From Hibiscus mutabilis (Eukaryota; Streptophyta; Magnoliopsida; Malvales; Malvaceae), in NCBI GenBank assembly GCA_019671005.1, contig CM033745.1:5317146-5381145 (forward strand): 64,000 bases of DNA, read 5' to 3'. The position numbers and the translations under genes are program-made. Under the pieces are notes generated by a model that was not told the origin of the DNA, made no database searches, and saw only the letters and a program-made list of their open reading frames with translations. Below, one piece after another: positions 33,166-44,280 of the stretch (the stretch's first letter is position 1; each line of letters begins with the position of its first letter).

Positions 33166-36083
33166 TTTTCGGTGCACTCCAAAAAGAGAAAAGGAAAATA
33201 CTTTAAGCTCAGAAGAATGACACTCTGCTTTTCGTTTCTAGCTGGTGTTTTATCTGTATCTAACTCCACCTTTGTTTATCTTTTTCCATGAGATATGCAG
33301 AAAAAGAAGGTGAAGAAGGGTTTTGTTCTGATCGATCTAAATTCTAAGGTTGCGACAGAGAACAAAAGGCTAGGATTCAAAGCTTAAAGGATACGAAGAT
33401 CATGGGATCAAATGCGACAAAGTAAGGGGAGTTAGCTACTTTTCTACCCTTTTTCTATTTCCTTTTCTGCACCCAAAAGGATCTGTGCTACAAAAAAGAA
33501 GGGTTGAGATCTACTGCTCCCTGCGTCTTTCTCTGCCTTTTTTTTTTCTCTATTTGCGAAAATCCCGAGGTAAGCTTTACTTCCAGGAATATATATATCC
33601 ATTGGAAATGGTAATTTAATGGAATTTTAACCTGTTTAACCGGCACGTGTTGGTTGCTTTTTTTTAACATTACCGGTCAACTATCAACTCTCCTTTCTCC
33701 TTTCTCCTTTCTCCTTTCTCCTTTCGGTCTCCACCACGTTATCTCCACCGACCTGTTATAAAAACCTGATCATCTTACTCCATGCCTCCTTCATAGCTCC
33801 AATGCACAATGTATCCCTCTCCTCACGCGCCAACCTTGATGCGTGAGCTGGGATCACGGTGCTTTCTCAAAGCATGTGTCCTTCCCTCGCCCCTCCGTCA
33901 ATCTCTGTTCGCTCTTTTAACGTGTCCGATTTCTGTTTTGTCTTTCCATTTGTACTCTAATCTCCATAGACTTGCTTCTTGTGTGGATCTCGTTTTTTGA
34001 TGTTTATTGAGCACGACTAATTCACTGACGAAAAGGGACAGTGTTATTAAGGAAATAAAAAAATATTTTTTTCTAATGATAGTTTTATTTTTATAAAACA
34101 TAAATATTTATTCAATTGAATTTTATTTCTTTTAAAATTTAGATTAAAGCTTTTTTGGTTTTAAAAATAGCATAAATAACTGCAGTTTTTAAACGGGTAA
34201 ATACATAAAAATTTATTATTAAATTTTTTTTATATATTTTTTAAATTTTATTCCCTTATAATTTTATAAGTCCATCACTCTTAACATAAAATTTTGAGTT
34301 CCTATTTGAGAGCGAAGAAGATAATAATGATGTGATCTTCAATTTAACCAACCACCACAGCATCATTGAATTGAAACCATGTCTCGTTTTATTTTTAATT
34401 AAACTTTTGGGTTTTGGCATAAAATAAAAGTGGTAATGCATGCTATTCAAAAAAAAAAAGGTGGTAATGAATGGTTTAAGTAGGCTAGGGTAGCATTGGC
34501 AGGCTAGAGTCGGAAACAATCTTAGTGGTGAAATTAAAGACGGTTGACGCCAAATGCCAATGGCAGCAAATCTTGGTATATTTATTACAGTATCAAATTT
34601 GATGGTGAAACACGTTAATTGCAACTGAAAAGGCATCAGAAAAAATCAAATAGATGAAGGTTACTTTCTTTGAAAAAATTAAATATTTTTATATTAATTA
34701 TTTAATTTTAAATTATTTAAAATTTTATAATTTTTGTCAACATAACTTCAAGCTGAAATTTAAAGATTTTTGTTGGCATTCAATTATTTTTTTCTAAGTC
34801 TTAGGTTTTAATTTCAGTATGAATAATCTTCTCTCGTAAAAAATATTTAAAAAAAATACTTTTTTATCCCACTTAATATGTCTATCGTTAATTTTTCATA
34901 CGGTTTTAGGAATAATAAATTTGTGTAAAAGATGTAATATAAAATAATTAAAACGACAATTTTATTCTTGAAAAATTAAATTTTATTTTGTTAGAAAACT
35001 AAATAAAAGGTAAAAAGAAAATACACCTTGTTAAAAATTTTAATTTTTTTAATAAGATATTTTAAGTGGGATAATTTTAAAATATAAAAAGAATATTTTA
35101 AATAGAATGGAGAAAGTATAATTTTTTACTTTCTATATTCATAATACAACTTACTATTAATTTATATTTTTTACATATTCGTTATTGTTTCTTGCCCATT
35201 GCGTGAATGGTTTTGGGTATGCGAGCATGTGCATGCATTAAATTGAAGATATGGTGCAAAATCTAAAAAACATAATACGATTTTTATGCATTTATTTGAT
35301 CATCGTCGTCGTCAGATAACGAAAGCATGCAGCATGTGAATGCGTAGGCTCTAGTCTCCATAACTATTAACTAACCATGCAAAGGCTGAGTTCCTGCGTC
35401 AGTCAATACTTGGAATAAAAGTATTAGTATTTGTTTGCAGAATTAAAACTAAATCTGACTCCATAATAAATGAGATATCGAAGTTTGCAAACCAAATCCC
35501 AAAGACAAGGTCAATTTGAATCACGGGTTTGGTACCTTCCCCAAAACAGCATCACGCTCGCAGACTAAAACCCACTTCCAAACATCATAAATTCTGAATT
35601 TATTACTGAATATATCAAAGCTAATTCTTACGTGTAACTGACGAACACAATTGGTCAAATAACTGCGGCAGTTACGTGGGATCCTCTTTTCCTATCTGTT
35701 TAACGCTCTAGGGTGTGCTTGTTACGGATTTTCACTCTCATAGGGACTGGGAAGGGAATCCACCAATCTTAACCTAATCATTATTTTATATGTTTCTAAT
35801 TACTTTTTTAAACGAAGTTAGGCAAAGTAATTTCACTCTTTTGTTTCTTTCTCATACCAAGTCGTGTAGAAAATAATATATATATAGACAGATATCTTAT
35901 TTAAATTGTTGGATTAATGTAAATAGATGAATAAAAATAACAGTAAAAAATACGAAGATTATCACTTTAAAAAAAAGATAAATAAATAATCTTAATCATT
36001 TATTATCCTCGTCTAACAGTCTAAAAAGTGTAAAAATAATTGAGTTTTACATTGTGTAAGTAGATCTTAGCCCATATATATAT
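33166..36083. other. Intergenic, WAV3-like promoter side, no gene seen
   Basis: The first 300-400 bp should hold the 5' UTR and promoter of the minus-strand ligase gene. A heptamer repeat lies at 33689-33725. Beyond about 34000 the sequence is very AT-rich with no supported frame. Confidence 0.5.
33689..33725. repeat. CTCCTTT heptamer, five tandem copies
   Basis: Five consecutive CTCCTTT units form a polypyrimidine tract about 520 bp upstream of the WAV3-like start codon. Confidence 0.85.
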
Positions 36084-36578
36084 ATTAGGGGTGTGCATTT
36101 TGGATATCCGAAATTTTTGGAAAGACAATTTAGCGACCTGTATCCTATCTGAAATTTTCGAATATTCAAAAATCGAATATCCAATTTTTTGAATCGGATA
36201 TATGGATATTTGAATTTATGACTTGATTTAATTATTATTATTTATTTGGCAGTCTTATCCATGAAAATTTTAGGTTTTCAAATAAAACAAACAACAAAAT
36301 TATTGAATATAACAAGATTTGTATCAATGGAAAATCCAAATTTTCATATACAACAAGTAAAATATTGAATATAACAAGATTTATATCTATAAAAAATTAA
36401 ATTTCAGATATCAGATAACCGAATATCCGATCTGAAATAACTATATGTATCCGATCTAAAATTTTTCGATATCCGATCCGAATTATATGAAAAATAAAGA
36501 ACGGATCGAATATCCAAAATTTTGAATCGGATAAACGGATTAAATCAATCGGATCAGATTTTTTTGCACGCCCCTAAT
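36084..36578. mobile_element. MITE-like element with GGGGTGTGCA termini
   Basis: Terminal inverted repeats ATTAGGGGTGTGCA (36084-36097) and TGCACGCCCCTAAT (36565-36578) match at 13 of 14 positions. Both flanks are TA repeats, so the target duplication is ambiguous. The interior repeats GGATATCCGA / CGGATATT words and has no coding capacity. The superfamily is uncertain. Confidence 0.65.
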
Positions 36579-36586
36579 ATATATAG

Positions 36587-36920
36587 CTTAAATGAAAAAT
36601 CAACCCTTAAATTATTTTTTTGTCAAAGTAAGTCCCTAAACTATCATTTTTTGTCACTTTAAGTCCTTAAATTAGTTTTTGGTCAAAATAAGTGCATAAA
36701 CTATGCCAATTTTTCTTTTAGTCCCTAAACTATCTATTGATAAAAAAAATTTGTGATGTGTTAACATCTTATTGGTCAAAATATCTTTTTTTTTTACTTA
36801 GATAACTATCATACTTAAAGTGACCAGAAATGATAGTTTAGTGACTTATTTTGACCAAAAATAGTTTAAGGACTAAAAGCAAACAAAAGGTATAGTTTGG
36901 GGGTTGGTTTTTCATTTAAG
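36587..36920. mobile_element. Foldback MITE with CTTAAATGAAAAA termini
   Basis: CTTAAATGAAAAATCAACCC at the left end is mirrored by GGTTGGTTTTTCATTTAAG at the right. The inner parts also pair (GTCCCTAAACTATCA with TGATAGTTTAGTGAC, and TTTGGTCAAAATAAGT with its inverse). It has no coding capacity. It begins 9 bp after the previous MITE, with near-identical TATATATA words on both sides. Confidence 0.7.
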
Positions 36921-36954
36921 TATATATGGGTAATTATTCCATGCACAAGCACTT

Positions 36955-37190
36955 ATAAAAATTTTGTCTACACAAGGGTCTTAGTTTTAGGGTTTAAGTA
37001 TAGTAGTTTGAAATTAGGGGTTGATAAATTTTTGGATTTATAGTTAAAATTTACGGTTTATAGGTTAAAATATAAATCCCTAACCGTATTACCCTAACCA
37101 TAAGCCCTACATTCTAAACTCTTACACTAAAACCCTTAAACTCTAAACCCTAAATTGAAACACTAAACCCTATAACTGTTGTGAAAACAT
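36955..37190. repeat. Foldback of telomere-like TTTAGGG / CCCTAAA words
   Basis: The left half is rich in TTAGGGTTTAAG-type words and the right half in CCCTAAA / AAACCCTAA words, so the two halves are roughly inverse. It is degenerate and not a true telomere array. Similar units lie at 49720-49945 and 63311-63902. Confidence 0.6.
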
Positions 37191-37200
37191 AAAGTTTCCA

Positions 37201-39330
37201 CCGCCTGAATATCGGATACTAATCTTAATGTTCAATGTATTTTCTATTGCAAATTTATTCCGTTCCTCTTAAAATTTTATAAGTTCACCTCCTAAAAAAA
37301 TAATCTTGTGTTTGTCTCTGAATCGAGGAGTGCTAGGGGCAATCACATCCCTCGAAATTTTTAAAACTTATATATTTTAATTTTTTATTAATATTTTAAT
37401 CTCATATTCTAAAAATTTGAAATTCTCATATAATTTTACTAAAAGTACAAATTTATATCCCTTATATAAATTTTTTCGGCCGATACTATCATATCTATCA
37501 CGGTAGTGAAGGATTTGGGGGAATGCATGCAAGTGCATATTTTTTGTTGACTAAGATTTTATATAATATACAATTAATCAAGGATAATATCAATAATACT
37601 CAATGAATCGTAAAAAGGTGTGCTATATATTTTGTCACGACAAAGTCGATCAAATTTATATTTCTGTGCAATTAGTTTTAATTTGAACTTGTGTAAAAGT
37701 GACCTTGTTCTAAGTTGTATCTATTTAAAAATTCTATTTCATTTTAGTGTCATCGAATAATCGAACACTATTTCATTTGGAAAAATATCAATTTTATTTA
37801 AGGCCGCAATATATATTTTAATGATGTTTTTATACTTTCGTTTTCTTATATAATCTTCAAATAAAACAAGTTAAAAGTCACAACTTAAAAATTTAGATAC
37901 AAATAAATACCACGCCGCTTAAAATTATTTATTAAGTATTTTTTTATAAATATATTTTATATAAAATATTTATCTAGTTCATAATGTTAGTGTGATAAAA
38001 TCTAATTATATTTTTTTAATATTAGATTATTAAAGCTAATCATAATAATGTGTTTTTAAAAAGTAAAAAAAAAACACAACATTTGAAGAAAAACATGTGA
38101 TATTTTTAAACTTCAAATTAAAAATGATCGCTGATTATTATATCCTATAGGCTATAAAATAAAATAATCTTTAAATTAAAAGTAATTTTGGAAATAAAAA
38201 CAAAAAAATCTTAGATGACTCGTTTTTTTTTTTAATTTAATAAACATACTATACAAAATAGTCAAATAGAAGTTGCTTTCATTTACTCAATAACTGATCA
38301 CAATACAAAAGCGAATAATATTTATTATAGCTTTATAGGAGACTCGAATTCAAATTGTTTTGTTTACAAAGTGTGCGTACATTATTAAAGGGTTTAAAAA
38401 TATATATAAACAAATACTATTTTAAAAATACCTTAAAACTATTCAAAAAAAAAATAAGTTGCTTCCGTCTAAAGTTCATCTTATTATTATGACTTGCAAA
38501 CGTAAAATTTGTCATTAGAAATTTTTAGAGCCAGGTGCGGAATTTAAAAATGGAATCCTATATTACAATGAATATATATTTCGTTACTCTAAACAATTAA
38601 TTTAATATTTTTATAAATAAATTATAAAAATATAATTAAATTTTGGTGAATATAATATTTTTATTGTTTTGGTAGCTGAGTATGATATGTAGCTTGATTC
38701 TAAACAATAAATGCAAAAAAAAATAAAGAATATTATATCATTTTCCCTTAAATTTGAGAACAATAAAGAGAGAATTAAATTTTGGGGAAAATAAATTATA
38801 AGATTTGCAGAAGAGAATTATTTTTTATTATTGTTTTGCTTTCGTACTAGATCCAATACTTTGGCTGACTAATTCGGATCGAGTACTATAGACTTATTAT
38901 GGGGAGACCCTCCCAACCTAAATTGTTCGTTTCCTTCACAACAACAATATTCAAACCTTTGAAATGGCTTAAGAGGTCAAGCGTCTCATCTAACTAAATT
39001 AATGATTGTTGGTAATTATTTTTTATTATTAGATTAATTAATTTTTTTAATGAATTAAAAATAAATTTTAAAAATAAAAGTAATTATTTTTAGAGTTCTA
39101 GATTAATTGAGAGCCAAAAGGGTCGCTCATTATGCTCCCGGTATATATATATATATATTGGCCATAAAATATAATATAAGATATTTATATGTAAAGAAAA
39201 TATATAATCAATTTAACAAAGTTTATTTGTATTACACGCACAAATACATAAGTACATTATTGCGAGTACCGAGGTGTTAAAAGCTCAAAGCTTGTGGATC
39301 CCACCGGTTTTTAACTCCCGCGTAATACAA
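37201..39330. other. AT-rich intergenic DNA with a SINE-like fragment
   Basis: No coding frame is supported. The segment 38335-38450 resembles 47695-47825 and is listed separately. Confidence 0.5.
38335..38450 (+). mobile_element. SINE-like fragment, copy 1
   Basis: Shares AGGAGACTCGAATTCAAAT, AAAATATATATAAACAAATACTA and CCTTAAAACTATTC-polyA with the unit at 47695-47825. Ends in an A-run. Truncated at its 5' side. Confidence 0.4.
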
Positions 39331-39691
39331 AAAAGGTAAACTACTCTAGTGACCACCAAATTAATTGTGAATATCTATTTTGATTATTGAGATATTGAAA
39401 TTGTCAATCAAATCACTAAACTTATTAAATCAACCTAGTTTGACCATTACCGTTAAAAAACTAACGGATGGGTAATGTGTCAGTTAACAAAATTTTGTAA
39501 AATTATACATTCAGTCCCTATTATTTACCTATAATTTCAATTTGGTCCTAATTTAAATTAAATTAATTAAAATTAATCATCCAATCGGATGACAACACGT
39601 GTCATCACCCTATTAGATAATTTATTTTAATTTTTAATTTAATTTATTTAATATTTAATATATTATTTTTCCTCCCAAAGAGTGTGCTTGG

Positions 39692-39755
39692 GGTGGTTTA
39701 AACTTAAGACCTCATGGGTAAAATACCCAAGCCATTACCATTGCGCCAAACCACC
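39692..39755 (-). other. tRNA-like unit, left arm of the palindrome
   Basis: On the minus strand this 64-nt unit begins GGTGGTTT and ends AAACCACC, an 8-bp acceptor-like stem. TGGCGCAATGG fits the RNA polymerase III A box (TRGYNNARNNG). GTTTAAACC is one base off the B box (GWTCRANNC). The anticodon-like arm is TGGG-TATTTTA-CCCA. It is too short and irregular for a functional tRNA. Confidence 0.5.
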
Positions 39756-40519
39756 TATATACATATAAATTATATCCTTGTATATATCTTATAATACTGT
39801 AATTGTTAGGGAAAAATAAGAAAAATGATTGAGAGTGGATTCGAACTTAGGTATTTGGAATGTGTAAAAATATACAAATCGCTAAATTAATTCAATTTTT
39901 TAGTATAAAATTAAAATATTTTGAATATATTTAAAGTATAGTTGAAACAAGATTTAAAATGAAAACAAATTTATGATTTTTATATTTTTAGATTAAATAG
40001 AATACTTTTTCCCTCACATTTAGTTCAATAATTTCATATATATAATATTGAAACGAGTTTTTAATTTAATTAATAATTTTAATTTTTTATTAAACATTTT
40101 AATTCATTGATTATATATTAAAATGTATATATTTAATATACATGTTTATAAGATATTTAATTAATGTGAGAAATTAAAATTATTAATTAAATTACAAAAT
40201 CATTTCAATAATATATATATATAATTATTAAACTAAATGTGAGGGAAAAAGTATTCAATTTAATCTAAAAATATAAAAATCATAAATTTGTTTTCATTTT
40301 AAATCTTGCTTCAACTATACTTTAAATATATTCAAAATATTTTAATTTTCTACTAAAAAATAAATTAATTTAGTGATTTGTATATTTTTACACATTCCAA
40401 ATGACCTAAGTTCGAATCTCCTCTCAATCATTTTTACTTCTTTTTCCCTAACAATTACAGTATTATAAGATATATATATATATATATATATATATAAGGG
40501 TGTAATTTGTATCAATATA

Positions 40520-40583
40520 GGTGGTTTGGTGTAGTGGTAAAGGCCTGGGTATTTTACTCAAGAGCTTTCAGGATCAAACCACC
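40520..40583 (+). other. tRNA-like unit, right arm of the palindrome
   Basis: A 64-nt unit starting GGTGGTTT and ending AAACCACC. TGGTGTAGTGG (40527-40537) fits the A box and GATCAAACC (40572-40580) fits the B box exactly, 34 nt apart. It is the inverted partner of 39692-39755. A TA repeat lies just upstream (about 40470-40496). Confidence 0.55.
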
Positions 40584-40644
40584 TCAAGCACACTCATTGT
40601 CTCTATAATTTTCCTCCAACCAGGTGGTGACACGTGGCAGTATC

Positions 40645-42607
40645 ACGGCCCAAAGAATATCAAATCCTACCTAATTACATCAATTAGTAGGTTTTTTTCC
40701 TCAGATAGCTTATCACACCCAATATGGCAAGATTCTTCATTTGACTTCTTGTCTCCTGCCATTTCTGAAAAACTAATGTGATCGGGCTCTCTAGCATTCT
40801 CCGAGTGTTGGGCCAAGTCTGGTGGTCTTAGCAAGCCCGATGATCCGCTTTGAACCTCTTGGGCGGATCCTTGCGCAACTGTCTCGAACCAAAATATTTG
40901 GGTTGTGACATTCTCCCCCACTGAACTTGGTAACGCCCTCGTCGCTGCACTAGAACAATCCTGGGTAGGGCCTCATTGGATACTGCTACTTTTTGCCCCG
41001 ACTTGATGCGGTTCCCCCATATGAACTGTTTTCCTCGGCTCTTGTTGCCATGGAATTCCTTGATCCTTTGCACCATTACTCACACCGTCTTGGTGGCTTC
41101 TCGACGTCTCGGCTTGCTCATGTCCCCCATAAGGACTGCTCGCTCTGACTCTTCCCGCCAAGTGATGTCGCGTGATATGATGCCCCCGGATACATCACCG
41201 TTGTAGGAGCTTTCTCATACGAGCCTTGGTTTGCCTTGGTCCTGCGGTAAAGTCTTGGGTGTCACCACGTTGAACAATGGACGAACTCTCAGACTCATCA
41301 GCCCATCAATTTGGCTCTTTAAAACTCTGAAAGGTCCCTTCCAAGCTTCGTCTCCCCCGCACCGATGGTTAGGTCCAACTCAACCTATGCTCATCAAACT
41401 CGACAAATCAAACTTAAAAACACTAGAGTTGTGTTTGAGATGTACCTTTCTCTCAGTTGTATTTACTCTAAAATGGGTCAGCCCTTTTGTCTCCACGAAG
41501 CCTGCCCCCCTTTGCATCGAACCTCCCTCATTGAAGTTCTTTGCATGCATCGGCCCCTTTTGCCTAAGGTCCGTTGCCCCTCGTTGCACTCGCCCCTCTG
41601 ACTTGAAGTTTGGTGCACTCTTCTTGCATCGACCCTTCTTCCTTGAAGTTCGGTGCTTCCTCTTGCGTTGGTACTTCTTCCTCAAAGTCCTTCCCTCGAT
41701 TCCCACCTTGTCCATGGGTGGTGTCTCCACGGTTGCAATGTCCCTCGGCTTGGCCCCCTTCGACGCTCCATTGGTCTCAAAAGCGATGTTCTTTCCCCGA
41801 ACACTTTCGATATACCACTTGTCACGGGGCTAGGGCTCAACCCTAGCGGATCCGTACGGCCTTAGACACCTTTGACGCTAATCGGTCGATTCTCGCGCCT
41901 AAGTCAGCCTTCAACCAGCCTTGCGAGTACTCCTGCTCGACAACGGCTCGGACAAACCCTCCAGGCTTCGATGGATGCGAAAGCGCTTTAAGCACTATGG
42001 TGGCTACTCTTGGCCACTCGAGAGGCAACTAGAACAATGAGGTTTAAGAACCAAGGACAATCGAAAGGGACAAGAGAAAAGCTAGAGTAAATGCCTCAGA
42101 GTCTTATTACTCTTCTCAAATGAGAGAATGAATGGAATGAGATTGATGATACAAATGAGGGTGGGAGGCTCTCTATTTATAGTTGAGCTCCCACTCAATC
42201 AATGGTCCGGATCGATTTACATGGATGGCTAGGATTAGCCCAAATCCTTACAAGAATCTCTAATCTAGGAAAGAATATCAAATCCTACCTAATTACATCA
42301 ATTAGTATATTTCTTTCCTCAGATAGCTGATCACACCCAATATGGCAAGATTCTTCATTTGACTTCTTGTCTCCTGCCATTTCTAAAAAGCTAATGTGAT
42401 CGGGCTCTCTAGCATTCTCCAAGTGTTGGGCCAAGTCTGGTGGTCTTGGCAAGCCCGATGATCCGCTTTGAACCTCTTGGGCGGATCCTTGTGCAGCTGT
42501 CTCAGACCAAAATATTTGGGCTGTGACATTCTCCCCCACTGAACTTGGCGACGCCCTCGTCGCTGCACTAGAACGATCATGGGTAGGGCCTCCTTGGATA
42601 CTGCCAC
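40645..42607 (-). mobile_element. Rearranged gag-only LTR element (TR-GAG type) nested in the palindrome
   Basis: On the minus strand the order is a 3' internal piece with polypurine tract (42607-42529), a full LTR (42528-41820, TGTCACAGCC...CCGTGACA), primer site and internal region (41819-40910), and a truncated LTR (about 40909-40650). The family is the same as 52901-56277. The internal region has lost about 1.1 kb against that copy: the primer site joins straight to the segment matching about 54755. The remaining frame (41730-41380) is a basic Lys/Arg-rich part. There is no pol. The LTR has a TATAAATAG box (42173-42181). Confidence 0.8.
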
Positions 42608-42882
42608 TTGTCGTCATCCGATTGGATAATTAATTTAATCTAAATTAGGACTAAATTAAAATTATAGGTAAATAATATGGACTAAATGTGTAATTTTATA
42701 AATTTTAATTAACTGCCACGTCACCCCTCTGTTACCCATCCGTTAGTTTTTTAATGACTGTGATCAAAATAGGTTGATTTAATAAGTTTGGTGATCTGAT
42801 TGACGATTTTGATAGTTCGGTGGTCAAAATAGGTATCCCCAATTAGTTCGATGGTCACTGGGATAGTTTACCCTAAAAAAAC

Positions 42883-43974
42883 CTTGTGGGTTTCTCATCG
42901 ACCATCTTTAAGTTTACGCATGTTAAAGTCAAAGATATATATATATATAACGATAATTGGCCTTTGTTTTGGTACCATTCTCTAATTTATTTGTGGTAAA
43001 CGTGTCATTCAGTGTGGGTCATTTTAGGTTTGATTATATTTGATTTAAGTTTGGTTCAGGTCTGGTTTAGTTTTAACTCGATCTAGGGTAATTTTAGTTC
43101 GGGTATTGGGTTGGAGTTTTAGGTCGGTTGATTTTCGGTTAGTTTGGTTTCAGGTCGGTTATTTTCGGATCTTTGATTTCGTGTCGGTTCAATATCGAGT
43201 TAATAGGAGATCGATCGTTTTTGTCGGGTTTTCAAGTCGAGCTAGATTTTTCACCCTATATATGACTTTATAAAGACTGTACATTTGGCCTTTTGGTGAG
43301 TTGTATGACAATTCACATCTTATCTTTATTTATTATTTTATTATATTTTCTTTGTTTCAGATTGCCTTCAGTTCGGATGAAATAGGTTTGGGTCCATTCG
43401 ATTCGGTTGAAAATTGGTTAGAGGTCCATTCGGTTCGGGTCTATTTTTGGTTCAATTGAAATTCAGTTCAGTTTTGGTTCGATTCGGTTTATTTCATATT
43501 TCGGATCAAATTTGGATCATTATTATCGAGTTAATTTCGAGTCCCAGTTCGAGTAAATTAGTTCGATTCTTGAGTTTCGGGTCAAATTTGTCATGTCTGT
43601 TCTTCATAGCCAAGTGAAGTTAATTATTAAGGTTTTAGTTTTTTTATAATGTAACACTATTTTTTTAGGAATAAAGCAATAACATTAAATATTTAATAAT
43701 ATTTTGTATTATTCTTATAATTCTATTTAATTTGACGAATTTAATCTTTATGATTTATCCTAAAAAAACACTATCCCGTTCAATAAAAATTTCTATTTGT
43801 TTTCCTTATTTTTTTTCTTTAATTTGTATTTATTCAAAAATTTAATAGTTATGCTATTACTATATATTAGTTTTAATATAGTTTGGTACATATAATATGA
43901 ATTATTTAAATATTAAATGGGAAAAAGTTCAATACCCGGTCCGTGTAAACTTTAGTTTACACGTGCCTTTTAGT
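42883..43974. other. GGTTCGG-type low-complexity DNA
   Basis: From about 43020 to 43610 the plus strand is dominated by degenerate GGTTCGG / TTCGGGTC / GGTTTAG words and is rich in G and T. No reading frame is supported. A 10-bp palindrome (CGTGTAAACT-TT-AGTTTACACG) lies at 43942-43963. Confidence 0.5.
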
Positions 43975-44095
43975 TCTAAGGGTTAGAGTTTTAGTTTAGG
44001 GTTTAAAGTTTAGGGGTTTAGGTTGTATAGTTTAGAATTCAAGGTTAGTGTTTAGAACTTAGTGTATATGGTTTAAGGCTTAGGATTTATTTTTT
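43975..44095 (+). repeat. Half-unit of telomere-like TTTAGGG words
   Basis: Degenerate TTTAGGGTTTAAAG / GGGTTTAGG words occur on the plus strand only. It looks like one arm of the foldbacks at 36955, 49720 and 63311. Confidence 0.45.
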
Positions 44096-44144
44096 TTAGG
44101 GCTAGGGATAAAAATTTAAGATTTTAGTTTTTGAGCAATTGTTG

Positions 44145-44275
44145 ATGGTCGGTTGGTTAGAGCTGCTCACCTGCTTCATCCCCTCCCCTTAGGTTATGGG
44201 TTTAATACCTAACAAGAGCATTTTCCTTCCCCTATAATTTCCCCCTCCCCTCTAGGTAGAATCAGTTAAAAAAAG
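44145..44275 (+). mobile_element. tRNA-derived SINE, copy A
   Basis: GGTCGGTTGGTTAGAGCTG is an A-box-like head. GTTTAATACC (44200-44209) is one base off the B box, about 36 nt downstream. The 3' part reads CTAGGTAGAATCAG followed by an A-rich tail. The copies at 47366-47493 and 56525-56660 share head, B box and the TAGGTAG tail. Confidence 0.6.
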
Positions 44276-44280
44276 ATTTG

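Larger units (their letters stand above)
39331..42882. mobile_element. Long palindromic (foldback, MULE-like) element split by a nested LTR element
   Basis: The left terminus 39331-39615 and right terminus 42608-42882 are inverted copies (GGTAAACTA...GTGACC, AAAAAACTAACGGATGGGTAA, ATCCAATCGGATGAC). The foldback inside (39680-40595) continues the same symmetry. Without the nested insertion (about 40645-42607) the element would be one palindrome of about 1.6 kb with arms of about 750 bp and an 80-bp loop near 40087-40168. It has no transposase. Long terminal inverted repeats suggest a non-autonomous Mutator-like element, but no 9-bp target duplication was found, so the class is open. Confidence 0.7.

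Noticed and set aside
36955..37190. Interstitial telomere array
   Set aside because: The words are degenerate, mixed in strand and arranged as a foldback, not a tandem array.
39692..40583. Functional tRNA genes
   Set aside because: Only 64 nt, irregular D and T arms, no normal anticodon stem-loop; called tRNA-like only.
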